From contig NZ_CP097800.1 of NCBI RefSeq assembly GCF_000612545.2, forward strand, positions 3,221,001-3,285,000: a stretch of 64,000 bases of DNA, written 5' to 3'. The position numbers and the translations under genes are program-made. Origin of the DNA: Streptomyces sp. PCS3-D2 (GTDB lineage: Bacteria; Actinomycetota; Actinomycetes; Streptomycetales; Streptomycetaceae). Below, piece by piece: positions 17,258 to 26,169 of the stretch; the first letter of the stretch is position 1, and every line of letters begins with the position of its first letter. A model generated the notes under the pieces. That model was not told the DNA's origin and did not search any database. It saw only the letters and a program-made list of their open reading frames with translations.

Positions 17258-18576
17258 GCGGTGGCCTCCGCGGCGGCTCGGGCGGCGGCCGGCAGGGCTG
17301 CCGCGACGCGCTCGATCGCCTTCTCGTCGTGGGCGGTGGAGACGAACCAGGACTCGAAGGCGGACGGCGGCAGGTAGACGCCCTGCGCCAGCATCGAGTG
17401 GAAGAACGCGTTGAAGCGGAAGCTCTCCTGCTTCTTCGCGTCGTCGTAGTCGCGCACCGGGTCCTCGGTGAAGAAGACCGAGAACATGTTGGACGCGGTC
17501 TGCAGGCGGTGCGCCACACCCTCCTTCGCGAGCGCCCCGGCGACCAGGCCCTGGATCTCCGCCGAGACGGCGTCGACCTTCTCGTACGCGGCCGCGTCGA
17601 GCAGCCGCAGCTGCGCGAGGCCGGCCGCGGTGGCGATCGGGTTTCCGGAGAGCGTGCCCGCCTGGTAGACGGGGCCCGCGGGGGCGAGGTGGCCCATGAC
17701 GTCGGCGCGGCCGCCGAACGCCGCGGCCGGGAAGCCGCCGCCCATGACCTTGCCGAAGGTCATCAGGTCGGGCCTGACCCCGTCGACGCCGTACCAGCCG
17801 GCGCGGGACGTGCGGAAGCCCGTCATGACCTCGTCGGAGATGTAGAGCGCACCGTTCTCGCGGCACAGGTCCGCGAGCCCCTGGTTGAAGCCCTCGGCCG
17901 GGGTGACCACACCCATGTTGCCGGGCGCCGCCTCGGTGATCACGCAGGCGATCTCGCCGGGGTGCGCGGCGAAGGCCGCCCGGACCGCTTCGAGGTCGTT
18001 GTAGGGGAGCACGATCGTGTCGCCGGCCTGCGCACCCGTGACACCGGGGGTGTCCGGGAGCGCGAAGGTGGCCAGCCCGGAACCGGCGGCGGCCAGCAGG
18101 GCGTCCACGTGACCGTGGTAGCAGCCGGCGAACTTCACGACCTTGGCGCGACCGGTGAAGCCGCGTGCCAGCCGGATCGCCGACATGGTCGCCTCCGTCC
18201 CGGAGGACACCAGGCGCACCTGCTCCACGGGCTCGATGCGCCCCACGATCTCCTCCGCGAGCGCCACCTCGCCCTCACCGGGTGTACCGAAGGAGGTGCC
18301 GCGTGCGACGGCCGCCTGGACGGCCTCGACCACCTCGGGGTGGGAATGGCCGAGGATCATCGGCCCCCACGAGCAGACGAGGTCCACGTACTCGCGACCG
18401 TCGGCATCCGTGAGGTACGGACCGGTGCCGGACACCATGAACCGGGGCGTACCGCCCACGGCGCGGAAGGCGCGCACGGGAGAGTTCACGCCGCCGGGAG
18501 TCACGAGGGAGGCGCGCTCGAAGAGCGTCTGCGAAACTGGGGCTTCATACGGGTACGGGTAGCTCACACCAGCCAT
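17254..18576 (-). CDS. hemL: glutamate-1-semialdehyde 2,1-aminomutase HemL
   Basis: A PLP enzyme converting glutamate-1-semialdehyde to 5-aminolevulinate, the C5-pathway entry to heme and corrins. The 440-aa protein has the class III aminotransferase core: [47 protein letters not shown] and the PLP lysine in [11 protein letters not shown]. The N-terminus lies at ATG 18576 with no export signal. It heads a two-gene unit with the phosphatase. Cytochrome c and menaquinone genes close by fit a respiratory-cofactor neighbourhood. Confidence 0.96.
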   Translation of the reverse strand: MAGVSYPYPYEAPVSQTLFERASLVTPGGVNSPVRAFRAVGGTPRFMVSGTGPYLTDADGREYVDLVCSWGPMILGHSHPEVVEAVQAAVARGTSFGTPGEGEVALAEEIVGRIEPVEQVRLVSSGTEATMSAIRLARGFTGRAKVVKFAGCYHGHVDALLAAAGSGLATFALPDTPGVTGAQAGDTIVLPYNDLEAVRAAFAAHPGEIACVITEAAPGNMGVVTPAEGFNQGLADLCRENGALYISDEVMTGFRTSRAGWYGVDGVRPDLMTFGKVMGGGFPAAAFGGRADVMGHLAPAGPVYQAGTLSGNPIATAAGLAQLRLLDAAAYEKVDAVSAEIQGLVAGALAKEGVAHRLQTASNMFSVFFTEDPVRDYDDAKKQESFRFNAFFHSMLAQGVYLPPSAFESWFVSTAHDEKAIERVAAALPAAARAAAEATA

Positions 18577-18709
18577 GGTCTCAGAGGCTGCGACAGACTT
18601 GCGGGCGGGCGTTTCACCGCGTCGCCGCGGGGGAGGTCACTGCCATGATGATCAGGCTGCGTGGCGGGGGCCGCGGGGCCGGGACGAGCAAGACCAGTCG
18701 GGTGGAGAT

Positions 18710-19318
18710 ATGCAACGCGGTGGTGGACCGGGCGAGGGTACGGACGGCCTCGACCCGCAGCGCGCCCGCGAAGCCCGCGAGGCCCGCCGCCGGGGCAGGC
18801 ACCGCAGGCGCGCCACCGAGGCGGCCGACGCCGTGCCGGAGCCCGCGACGCCGCCCGAGGACGCGCCCAGGGGCCGCGGCATGGGAGTGACCTACAAGTA
18901 CTTCGGCGCCCCCGACGGCGCGACGGCGGCACGGGTCCCGGTGACGATGCGGCCGGAGGAACTCGGCGGGGACGAGCTCGGCATGGGCGGCCTCTTCACC
19001 AAGATCAAGCCAGAGACGATGGCCGCGATGGTGCTGACCGGCATCGAGGGCATACCCCTGCACAAGGTGCCGCCGCTGGAACTGGTCGTCCTCCACCCCG
19101 ACTACGCGGTGGTCAAGCTCCCGACGACGGTGGTCGACCCGCTCCGCGGGATCGGGGAGGAGTCCGTGGGCGCCGCCGCCTTCATCTGGTCCACGGTCCC
19201 GGACCGCGGCGGCCCGAGCGACGCCTTCAACGTCTACCAGCTGCTCCACGAGTGGCAGGATTTCAGCCACCGTCTCCACGAGGCGGGGCATCAGCCCTAC
19301 TGCCTGGTCTGGCCCTGA
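18710..19318 (+). CDS. conserved-type hypothetical protein (202 aa)
   Basis: A soluble protein divergent from hemL. The start is ATG 18710 behind GGTGGAG; the frame is open upstream but without a better site. Residues 1-60 are a basic, Arg/Ala-rich low-complexity region. The remaining 140 residues look folded: TYKYFGAPDGATAARVPVTMRPEELGG, GGLFTKIKPETMAAMVLTG, LELVVLHPDYAVVKLP, then a C-terminal WxDFSHRLHEAGHQPYCL segment. I do not recognise a family or catalytic motif. It is followed by a 358-nt gap before the CIS region. Confidence 0.75.
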   Translation: MQRGGGPGEGTDGLDPQRAREAREARRRGRHRRRATEAADAVPEPATPPEDAPRGRGMGVTYKYFGAPDGATAARVPVTMRPEELGGDELGMGGLFTKIKPETMAAMVLTGIEGIPLHKVPPLELVVLHPDYAVVKLPTTVVDPLRGIGEESVGAAAFIWSTVPDRGGPSDAFNVYQLLHEWQDFSHRLHEAGHQPYCLVWP

Positions 19319-19676
19319 CCGCCGTCCCTTCCCGAGCCCGGGCGGTGCACACCGGACCGGAGCACGACGTCGCCCGCTGCCACGGTCCGGGCGGGGTGCG
19401 GAGCCGTCCATCGTGAAACCCGGCACGAACCGGGCGCGACCCCGCCTCAATCCGGGTACGAGCCGGGCGCGATAGTCGAAAACCGGCCATGTTTTGCCGA
19501 CTGCCCCGCTACCGCCCAGTAGCCGCGCAATAGCCGTGGAACGGCGCAACCGCACCGGAACACGGGAATGCAGACGACCCGTCACCAGTCCGTCCGGTAG
19601 GCACTTTCCGGACGGACCGGGACGGGTCCGCTTTGCTCCTGGGCGAGCCTGACGGACTATGTCCGTCCCGCTCGGG
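19319..19676. other. intergenic gap between hemL region and CIS region
   Basis: A 358-nt stretch with no credible gene between two convergent genes. The only structure seen is the perfect inverted repeat at 19588-19617 and several near-repeats of ACCGGGCGCGA type around 19428-19475. It marks the left border of the contractile injection region; no attachment-site repeat, integrase or tRNA was found here. Confidence 0.6.
19588..19617. terminator. inverted repeat, likely bidirectional terminator
   Basis: Perfect 10-bp arms GTCCGTCCGG and CCGGACGGAC flank a 10-nt loop in the gap between two convergent genes, about 60 nt after the stop of the minus-strand membrane protein gene. Confidence 0.55.
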
Positions 19677-21038
19677 TCACCTGAGGTCGCTCAGCACACC
19701 GCTCACGTTGAGGACTTCGTGGCACTCCTGGGCCTGACGGCCGGTGGCCGGAGTGCCCGGCTTCGCACAGGTCACCTGGACGGTCACAGTCTGGCTCTCG
19801 GTGATGCTGATGGGGGTGACCCAGTGGTAGTCCTGGTTGCGGAACGTCTCCAACGCGATCGTCGTGATCTTGCGGTCGCCGAAGTCGATCGTCAGCACGC
19901 CCTCGTCGCCCTGGAAGTTGGCCACCACGAGGTCCGTGATCCCGAACACCTTGCCCGCGGGCACCGTGTAGGAACCGGTCTTGCTCTGGCCGCCGCCGGT
20001 CTGCAGGTCGATGGTGGCCGAGCTCTGCAGCCCGCCGCCACCTCCGCCGGCTCCGCCACCGGAGCCACCACCGCCACCCGCCCCGGGCTGGCCGCCCTTC
20101 GCCGCACCCTGGCCGGTGCCCACACCGCCCGGCTGCTTGCCGCCGCCGGTCACCGGGTTCTGCCCCGCCCCGTCCGCCGCCGGCTCCGGGTTCCTGGCGG
20201 CCTCGGCCGCCGCCTCCTTCGCGGTGCTGCGCACGGCGGGGCGCACCAGCATGAACCAGGCGAGGAGCAGAGCGAGCAGCGCGGCCAGGACCGCGAGCAG
20301 CCATGTCGGGAAGACCGGGATCTGGACGAACTCCACCTCAAGCGGTGTCCGTACACCCTCGCGCTCGGGACGCGGCCCGGCCCCGCCGGCGTCCCCCGCC
20401 TCCCCGGCCTCCCCCGTCTCGGCCACCTCCACGGTGAACGGCCAGGTCACGGGGGATCCGAACCACACCGGGCTGCCGGTGCGGACCTTCAGCACCACCT
20501 CGGCGGATTCGCCCGGTTCCAGCTTCAGCGTGGGCGGGGCGACGTCGAACTTCAGCTCCTCGCCGGGCTGTGCGGGCGTGAAGCCCACCTTCACCGGGGC
20601 GTTCCCCTCGTTGCGCACGGCGATGCGGTATCGCCCGCGCAGCCATCCGCGGCGGCGTTTGGGAGCGCTCTCTGCGCGCAGTTCCCGGAACTCCTCCACG
20701 TGGACGGTGGTCTCGGGCACCCGCACGGCCTCGGGCTGCTCGGTGGGCAGCACGCGTACGGCGAGCGGCACGTCCCCGGCCCGCACCTGGGAGGAACGGG
20801 GCGGTGCCAGACGGATCGTCACCGTCTCCGAGGTGCCCGGGTACAGCGAGACGCGCTCCGGTTCCACCGTGGTCCAGGCAGCGCAGTCGCCGACGACTTC
20901 CAGGCGGTACGCCTCGACGATGTCGCTGTCGTTGCGCACGGTCAGGCTCGTGGTGGCGGTACCGCCCGGCATCACCGACACCGGCTCGATGTCGAGGACG
21001 GGCGCGCCAGGGCTGGGAGATGCAGCTGGGGATGTCAC
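19677..21038 (-). CDS. CIS-region membrane protein with Ig-like domains (often annotated hydrolytic protein)
   Basis: A 453-aa protein. Residues 1-210 form two Ig/CARDB-like beta domains (LEPGESAEVVLKVRTG and similar strands). A single hydrophobic helix follows at about 243-265, then an Ala/Glu stretch. A Gly-rich linker leads to a C-terminal beta domain of about 120 aa ending VLNVSGVLSDLR. Similar COG1470-like proteins are annotated as hydrolytic protein in Streptomyces CIS loci, but I see no catalytic triad. It is divergent from the CIS regulator, so probably shares its control region. It may be a CIS cargo or membrane-associated accessory; that is inference from position. Confidence 0.75.
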   Translation of the reverse strand: MTSPAASPSPGAPVLDIEPVSVMPGGTATTSLTVRNDSDIVEAYRLEVVGDCAAWTTVEPERVSLYPGTSETVTIRLAPPRSSQVRAGDVPLAVRVLPTEQPEAVRVPETTVHVEEFRELRAESAPKRRRGWLRGRYRIAVRNEGNAPVKVGFTPAQPGEELKFDVAPPTLKLEPGESAEVVLKVRTGSPVWFGSPVTWPFTVEVAETGEAGEAGDAGGAGPRPEREGVRTPLEVEFVQIPVFPTWLLAVLAALLALLLAWFMLVRPAVRSTAKEAAAEAARNPEPAADGAGQNPVTGGGKQPGGVGTGQGAAKGGQPGAGGGGGSGGGAGGGGGGLQSSATIDLQTGGGQSKTGSYTVPAGKVFGITDLVVANFQGDEGVLTIDFGDRKITTIALETFRNQDYHWVTPISITESQTVTVQVTCAKPGTPATGRQAQECHEVLNVSGVLSDLR

Positions 21039-21226
21039 GCCACGACGCTACGGCCGCCGCAACGCACACCACCACGGACGCGGGGGCAAGGCCCCGGGCA
21101 GTCCCGGTGCCCCCGCAGACTTTCCCAACTCCTGCTGCACGGCCATCGGTTGGACCTCAACGTCGAGATCCGACCGGGCCGGCCACTTCCGTTACCCCAC
21201 GACGCATCACGGAACAGGTACGACAC

Positions 21227-22021
21227 ATGCGCTGCGCTGACGACAACGGCATCATCCACACCTCCGGCACCGGCATATCCCGGCTCCCCGCCCAGGCCCC
21301 TGCGCCAGCCCCTGCCCCAGCCCCAGCCCCAGCCCCAGCCCCAGCCCCTTCTACTTCTGCTTCTGCTTCTGCTTCTGCTTCTGCTCGCAGAACCGGTCGA
21401 CGGGTGACGGTGGCCGTGTACGCCTCCGACCCGATCCTGCGCGTCGGGGTCGTCCACCAGCTGCGCCAGCGACCCGAGATCGAGCTCGTTCCCGACGCGG
21501 AGGCCGACGCTGCGCAGGTGTCGCTCGTGACCGTGGACAGCGTGGACGACGAAACCGCAGCCCTGCTGTACCGGCTGCGGCACAACCCCCACACCCGCAC
21601 CGGACTCGTGGTCGGCACCTTCGAGTCGGGCGACGCGCTGCAGCGTGCCATCGAGTGCGGGGTCAGCGCGGTGCTCCGGCGCGCCGAGGCAGACCAGGAC
21701 CGGCTCCTGCGACTGGTGCTGGCCATAGCGAACGGCGAGGGAGTGCTGCCCGGAGACCTGCTGGCCAAGCTCCTCGACCACATGGGCAGCCTCCAGCGCT
21801 CGGCTCTCGACCCGCGCTCGGTGTCCCTTTCCACGCTGACGTCGCGCGAGGCGGACATGCTGCGCCTGGTGTCGGAAGGGCTGGACACCGCGGAGATCGC
21901 CCGCAAGACCTCGTACTCCGAACGGACCGTCAAGAACGTGCTGCACGAGGTCATCACGCGCCTGCAACTACGCAACCGGACGCACGCGGTCGGCTACGCC
22001 CTGCGCAACGGTCTGATCTGA
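21227..22021 (+). CDS. LuxR/NarL-type response regulator of the CIS operon
   Basis: A 264-aa regulator starting at ATG 21227. Residues 1-50 are an unusual low-complexity linker, (PA)n followed by (SA)n. A receiver-like domain comes next (VTVAVYASDPILRVGVVHQL onward), then a C-terminal LuxR HTH (LTSREADMLRLVSEGLDTAEIARKTSYSERTVKNVL). The receiver lacks the usual lysine near its end (GVSAVLRRAE instead of a K-containing loop), so it may be an atypical, phosphorylation-independent receiver. It directly precedes the CIS structural genes on the same strand and most likely controls them. Confidence 0.85.
   Translation: MRCADDNGIIHTSGTGISRLPAQAPAPAPAPAPAPAPAPAPSTSASASASASARRTGRRVTVAVYASDPILRVGVVHQLRQRPEIELVPDAEADAAQVSLVTVDSVDDETAALLYRLRHNPHTRTGLVVGTFESGDALQRAIECGVSAVLRRAEADQDRLLRLVLAIANGEGVLPGDLLAKLLDHMGSLQRSALDPRSVSLSTLTSREADMLRLVSEGLDTAEIARKTSYSERTVKNVLHEVITRLQLRNRTHAVGYALRNGLI
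21296..21386. repeat. two hexanucleotide tandem repeats inside the regulator gene
   Basis: CCAGCC-type hexamers (about 21296-21348) are followed directly by TTCTGC-type hexamers (about 21349-21384). They encode Pro-Ala and Ser-Ala dipeptides in the N-terminal linker of the LuxR-type regulator. Hexamer slippage keeps the frame, so linker length could vary between strains. Confidence 0.8.
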
Positions 22022-22116
22022 CCTCCCGGCACTGCCCGAAAGCGCACACGGCGCTTCCCCCGGGTCCGGCCGCGCGGCCCTGCCGGTCCGCGCGGCCGGA
22101 CCGGCAGGGTGGCGGG

Positions 22117-25100
22117 GTGACAGGCAGGATGCGGGACCGGACTGTGAGGTGGGCCGTGAGGGGCACGGAGGGGTCCGGCCGTCGGCGACACCGCTGGGGG
22201 AGGGCCGGCGCGTCGATGCTGCTGCTGGCGCCCTTGCTCGCGGCGACGGCGGCCGCCGGACCGGGCGACGCCGGGGCCCGGCCCCTCGCGGCCGACGCCG
22301 GGAGTGGCCGGGTGGCGTACGCCGGTACGCGCCACCGCAGCCTGGGGCGGGTGGCGGACGGCACGACCGACGCCAGTACCCCGCTGTTCGGTGACGGGCC
22401 GGTCCACCTCGACGTCCAGCCCTCGGCCCTCGGCGACCAGCTCGTCTTCGCGAGCCGCCGCGACGAGCGGACTCCGCAGGTCTACCTGCGGTCCGCGGAC
22501 GGATCGGTCCGCCGGCTGACCGGCGGCATGGACGCGGGCAACCCCCGGCTGACCCCCGACGGGCGGTCGGTCGTCTTCGACTCCGCCCAGCGCGCCGCGG
22601 CCGGGGGCGTCCAGCGCGACCTGTGGCTCGTGCGCACCGATGGCACCGGCTTGACCCGCCTGACCGACACGCCCGCGAACGAGGAGCACCCCACCGTCTC
22701 CGCGGACGGCGCACGCCTTGCGTACTCCTCCGACAGCGACCGGGCCGCCGGACCGCAGGTCTACGTACGCCCCCTGCGCGGCGGCGCCGCCACCCGACTC
22801 ACCGACCCGGCGAACGGCCCGGCCACCGAGCCCGTGTGGAACCCGGTGGACGACGCGGCCCATCGCGACGTGCTCGCCTACACCGCCACCGGGTCCTCCG
22901 GGCCCCGCCTGCGGTGGACGAACGGGCGCGTGGACGGTCAGCTGCTGTCCGGCGCCCAGGCCGGCTGGCGGACCCGGGGGGCAGCGTGGCTGCCCGACGG
23001 GGACGGTCTGCTCTTCGTCAGTCCGGACCGCACCTGTGACTGCAAGGGCGACTGGGACCACGTCTTCCAGGTGCCCGCGCATGCGGCGGACCCGGGGGGC
23101 AGCGTGGCTGCCCGACGGGGACGGTCTGCTCTTCGTCAGTCCGGACCGCACCTGTGACTGCAAGGGCGACTGGGACCACGTCTTCCAGGTGCCCGCGCAT
23201 GCGGCGGACACGCCGAAGCTCGTGTACAGCGAGGACCGTGAGGTCGGCTCGCCCACCTGGCTCGGCCCCCTCCAGGGTGGCGGTGCCGTCGTCGAGCGGA
23301 TCTCGGCGGGCGGCCCGCACGTGGTGACCCTGCAGGACGCACGGACGGACGGCTCCGACCCCCGTGACCTCAACCTGACCATCCTGAACGAGGACCCTGC
23401 GGCCGACACCAACACCGACCCGGCCAAGGACCCGCTGTTCCAGCCCGGCCCCGGCTTCGACCCGTGGACGGAGCGGCAGAACTACACGCCCGACGGGCGA
23501 AGGATCGTGGTGACCCGCTTCGAGGGCACGCCGGGCAGCAGGATCCAGCGGATCTGGACGGTCGACGCCGACGGAGCCAACGCCGCGGTCCTGCCGCTCG
23601 CCGGCCGTGCCCCCGGGGACTGGGACACCGACCCGACGTTCTCCCCCGACGGCAGGTACCTCGCCTTCACCCGTACCTCCCCCGGCGGCGTCGGCCAGGC
23701 TGCCGGGCCCGGGCGCATCCTGATCGCGGACGCCGCGACGGGGGCGATCCGCGGCGAGGTCGTCCCGCCCGCCGGACAGCCCAAGGGCGGCGACGCCCAG
23801 CCCACCTGGTCCTCCGACGGCACGACGCTCGCCTTCACGCGCAACCTGGTGATCAACGGCCACGGCGGCAACAAGCACATCTGGACCGTGCCCGTGGAGC
23901 ACCTCGACCGGCAGCGCGACCTGAGCTCCACCGTCTGCTTCGGCGCCTGCGAAGTCATCGACGACAGCCCCGCGTTCTCCCCGGACGGCACCACCATCGC
24001 CTTCAACCGCAAGAACGGTGGCGGCCGCGTCGACGAACGCAGCGGCATCCTGCTCGCCTCCCCGGCGGGCGGCACCTGCCGGGTCCTGCTGCCCGACGCC
24101 GCCCGCGACAAGCCGGGAGCCTGCGGCCGCGAACTGCCCGAGACCACGGGCAACGGCCCCTACCAGCCGCGCGACGCCGCCTGGACCGCCGACGGCACGT
24201 CCCTGGTCGTCACCGGCCGCGGCTCCCGGGCCGCCAACAGCCCGGAGAAGCTCAAGCTGGTGAACGTCGCGACCGGTGCCCACAACCTGCTGGTCACCGG
24301 CCTGCCGGGCCGTCAGAAGGAACCCAGTGTGCAGCAGTCGGTGGACCTCGCGGTGCGGGCTCCCCGCAAGAGCGCGCCGCTCACCGTCGGCGGCTCGACC
24401 ACCGTCCGGGTGGACGTCGTCAACCAGGGTCCGGCGGCCTCCCCCGGAACCCGGCTGACCGTCGCGCCTCCGCTCGGCGTGAGCATCACCGCGCTCACCG
24501 CACCCGGTGCGACCTGCGACGCGGCAGCCCTGACCTGCGCGCTGGGCATCGTGACGCCCGGTACCACCGTCCCGGTGACCGTCACCCTGACCGGTGTCAC
24601 CCCCGGTGACCAGAGTGTGGAGTGGTCGGTCACCGGTACCGTCCTCGACCCCCGCCCCAGCGACAATGCCGGCCGGACCGTGGTGCCGGTGCGCGAGGCC
24701 CCCGTCACCCCGGAGCCGACGCCGACTCCGCCCACCCCGACACCGGCACCGCCCACGACACCGGCCCCGCCCACGACGCCGCCCACGACGCCGGCTCCGG
24801 CGCCGCTGCCGCCCGCACCCCAGGCCGGCCCCGGCGTGAGCATCACCGCACAGCCGAACCCCGGCTACGTCGGCGGCCGCGTCGTCGTCACCGTCACGGT
24901 CGCCAACGGTCGCGACGCCCTGGCCACCGGCCTGCGGCTGCGCATCGGGCTGCCCGGGGGAATCCCCCACGACGGACCGCCGCCCGGCTGCGACCGGAAC
25001 TGGACGTGCGCGCTGCCGGACCTGACTCCGGGCGCCAGCAACGTGCTGCGGGTCGTCCTCAGCCCGGACAAGGCGCTCACCGGCCAGGTCACCGCGCACC

Positions 25101-25468
25101 TCACCACGACCGGCACGGACGCCGACCCGGGCGACAACACCGCACAGCAGGAGCTGCGCATCCTTCAGCCGCGCATCGTCGCGGTCCCGCCGATCGGCAA
25201 GCCGGGCTTCGTCACCTCGGTACGGGGCGAGGACTTCCCGCCCGGCGCGCCGGTGCGGTTCGCGTGGAAGCCGGGCATCACGGCCGCGGCGGCACCGACC
25301 GTCCCCCAGGCCGACGGCACCTTCATCGGCCAGCTGCTGATCCTCGCCAAGGACCAGACCGGCCCGCGCGTCATCACCGCGAGCGGCCCCGGATTCTCTC
25401 CGGTGCAGACCGACTTCCTCGTGGTCAACGGCACGGTGCAGCCGCCCGACGAGGTGAGCCGCCGGTGA
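22117..25468 (+). pseudogene. WD40/TolB-like exported protein, frameshifted by a 118-bp tandem duplication
   Basis: The intact gene would encode about 1,080 aa: a signal-peptide-like N-terminus (basic, then LLLAPLLAATAAA), TolB/WD40-type repeats with SPDGRYLAF-like blades, a CARDB/DUF11-like domain, a Pro/Thr linker, another such domain and a C-terminal beta domain. Such proteins lie upstream of cap genes in actinobacterial CIS loci. A 118-bp direct duplication (22967-23084 and 23085-23202) shifts the frame by one, so reading from the start stops at 23157. The rest (about 23000-25468) is open only in the other frame. The 3' end overlaps the next gene's GTG by 4 nt. The start (GTG 22117 or ATG 22129) is uncertain. 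Excision of one copy would restore the full frame. Confidence 0.8.
22967..23209. repeat. 118-bp perfect tandem duplication with 7-bp junction repeats
   Basis: Copy 1 is 22967-23084 and copy 2 is 23085-23202. The heptamer GGCGGAC begins each copy and recurs once more at 23203-23209. This is the footprint expected from slippage or unequal recombination between two 7-bp direct repeats originally 118 bp apart. 118 is not a multiple of three, so the host gene is frameshifted. Confidence 0.93.
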
Positions 25469-26169
25469 TCCACGAGGTCGACGAAGGGCTGCGGCGGCTG
25501 CTCGCGGAATCAGGTCTGGAGGCGTCGGGCGTCGAGGTCGTCTTCGACGCGCCGACCCGCGACTGGGCCGCCCGTCGCAGCGCGCCCACCGTCTGCGTGT
25601 TCCTGTACGACATCCGGGAGGACCCGACCCGGCGCGGCAGCGGCGGGGGCGAGGTGTACGACGCGGACGGGTTCGTCGTCGCGCGCCGCACCCCGCCGCG
25701 CTGGTTCGAGCTGACGTACCTGGTCACCGCCTGGGCGAGCAGGCCTCAGGACGAGCACCGGCTGCTGTCCCAGGTGCTCTCCTGCCTCGTGACCACCGAT
25801 ACGCTGCCCCCGCGCCTGCTCACCGGGACCCTCGCCGACCTCGGCCTGCTCGTGGACGTGGACGCGGGCGGCACCGGCATGGACGCGCCGGCCGCCTCCG
25901 ACGTGTGGTCGGCGCTCGGCGGCGAGCTGAAGCCTTCACTCGGGCTGCGCGTGAAGGCCCCGCTGGCCGGGATCAGCAAGCTCACGGCCCCGCCGGTCAC
26001 CCAGGGCCTGGTCGTGGACTCCGTACCGCAGGCAGGGCCGGACGGGGACGGCAGCCCGCGCCGGCTGCGCTACGTCGAACTGGGCGCGCCGGGACCGGAG
26101 GGCTTCGGCGGCTCCCGGGAACGGCCCAAGGCCCCCGCCCGCCGCCGCAGAGGAGAACGCCAGCCGTGA
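25465..26169 (+). CDS. cis16: DUF4255 (Pvc16 N-terminal-like) CIS cap/terminator protein
   Basis: A 234-aa protein starting at GTG 25465, overlapping the previous stop. The N-terminal pattern IHEVDEGLRRLLAESG is followed by VVFDAPTRDWAARRSAPTVCVFLYDIREDPTRR and WFELTYLVTAWA, a clear DUF4255/Pvc16 signature. In PVC, AFP and Streptomyces CIS this protein caps the distal end of the tube and sheath. The C-terminal 45 residues are a basic, disordered tail. Its stop overlaps the AAA+ gene start (GTGA), so the cap and ATPase are co-translated; the frameshift upstream could reduce coupling into this gene. Confidence 0.85.
   Translation: MIHEVDEGLRRLLAESGLEASGVEVVFDAPTRDWAARRSAPTVCVFLYDIREDPTRRGSGGGEVYDADGFVVARRTPPRWFELTYLVTAWASRPQDEHRLLSQVLSCLVTTDTLPPRLLTGTLADLGLLVDVDAGGTGMDAPAASDVWSALGGELKPSLGLRVKAPLAGISKLTAPPVTQGLVVDSVPQAGPDGDGSPRRLRYVELGAPGPEGFGGSRERPKAPARRRRGERQP

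Noticed and set aside
19319-19676. Left border of the CIS region considered as an integration site
   Set aside because: No tRNA, integrase or matching direct repeat at the other side of the region was found, so integration cannot be supported.
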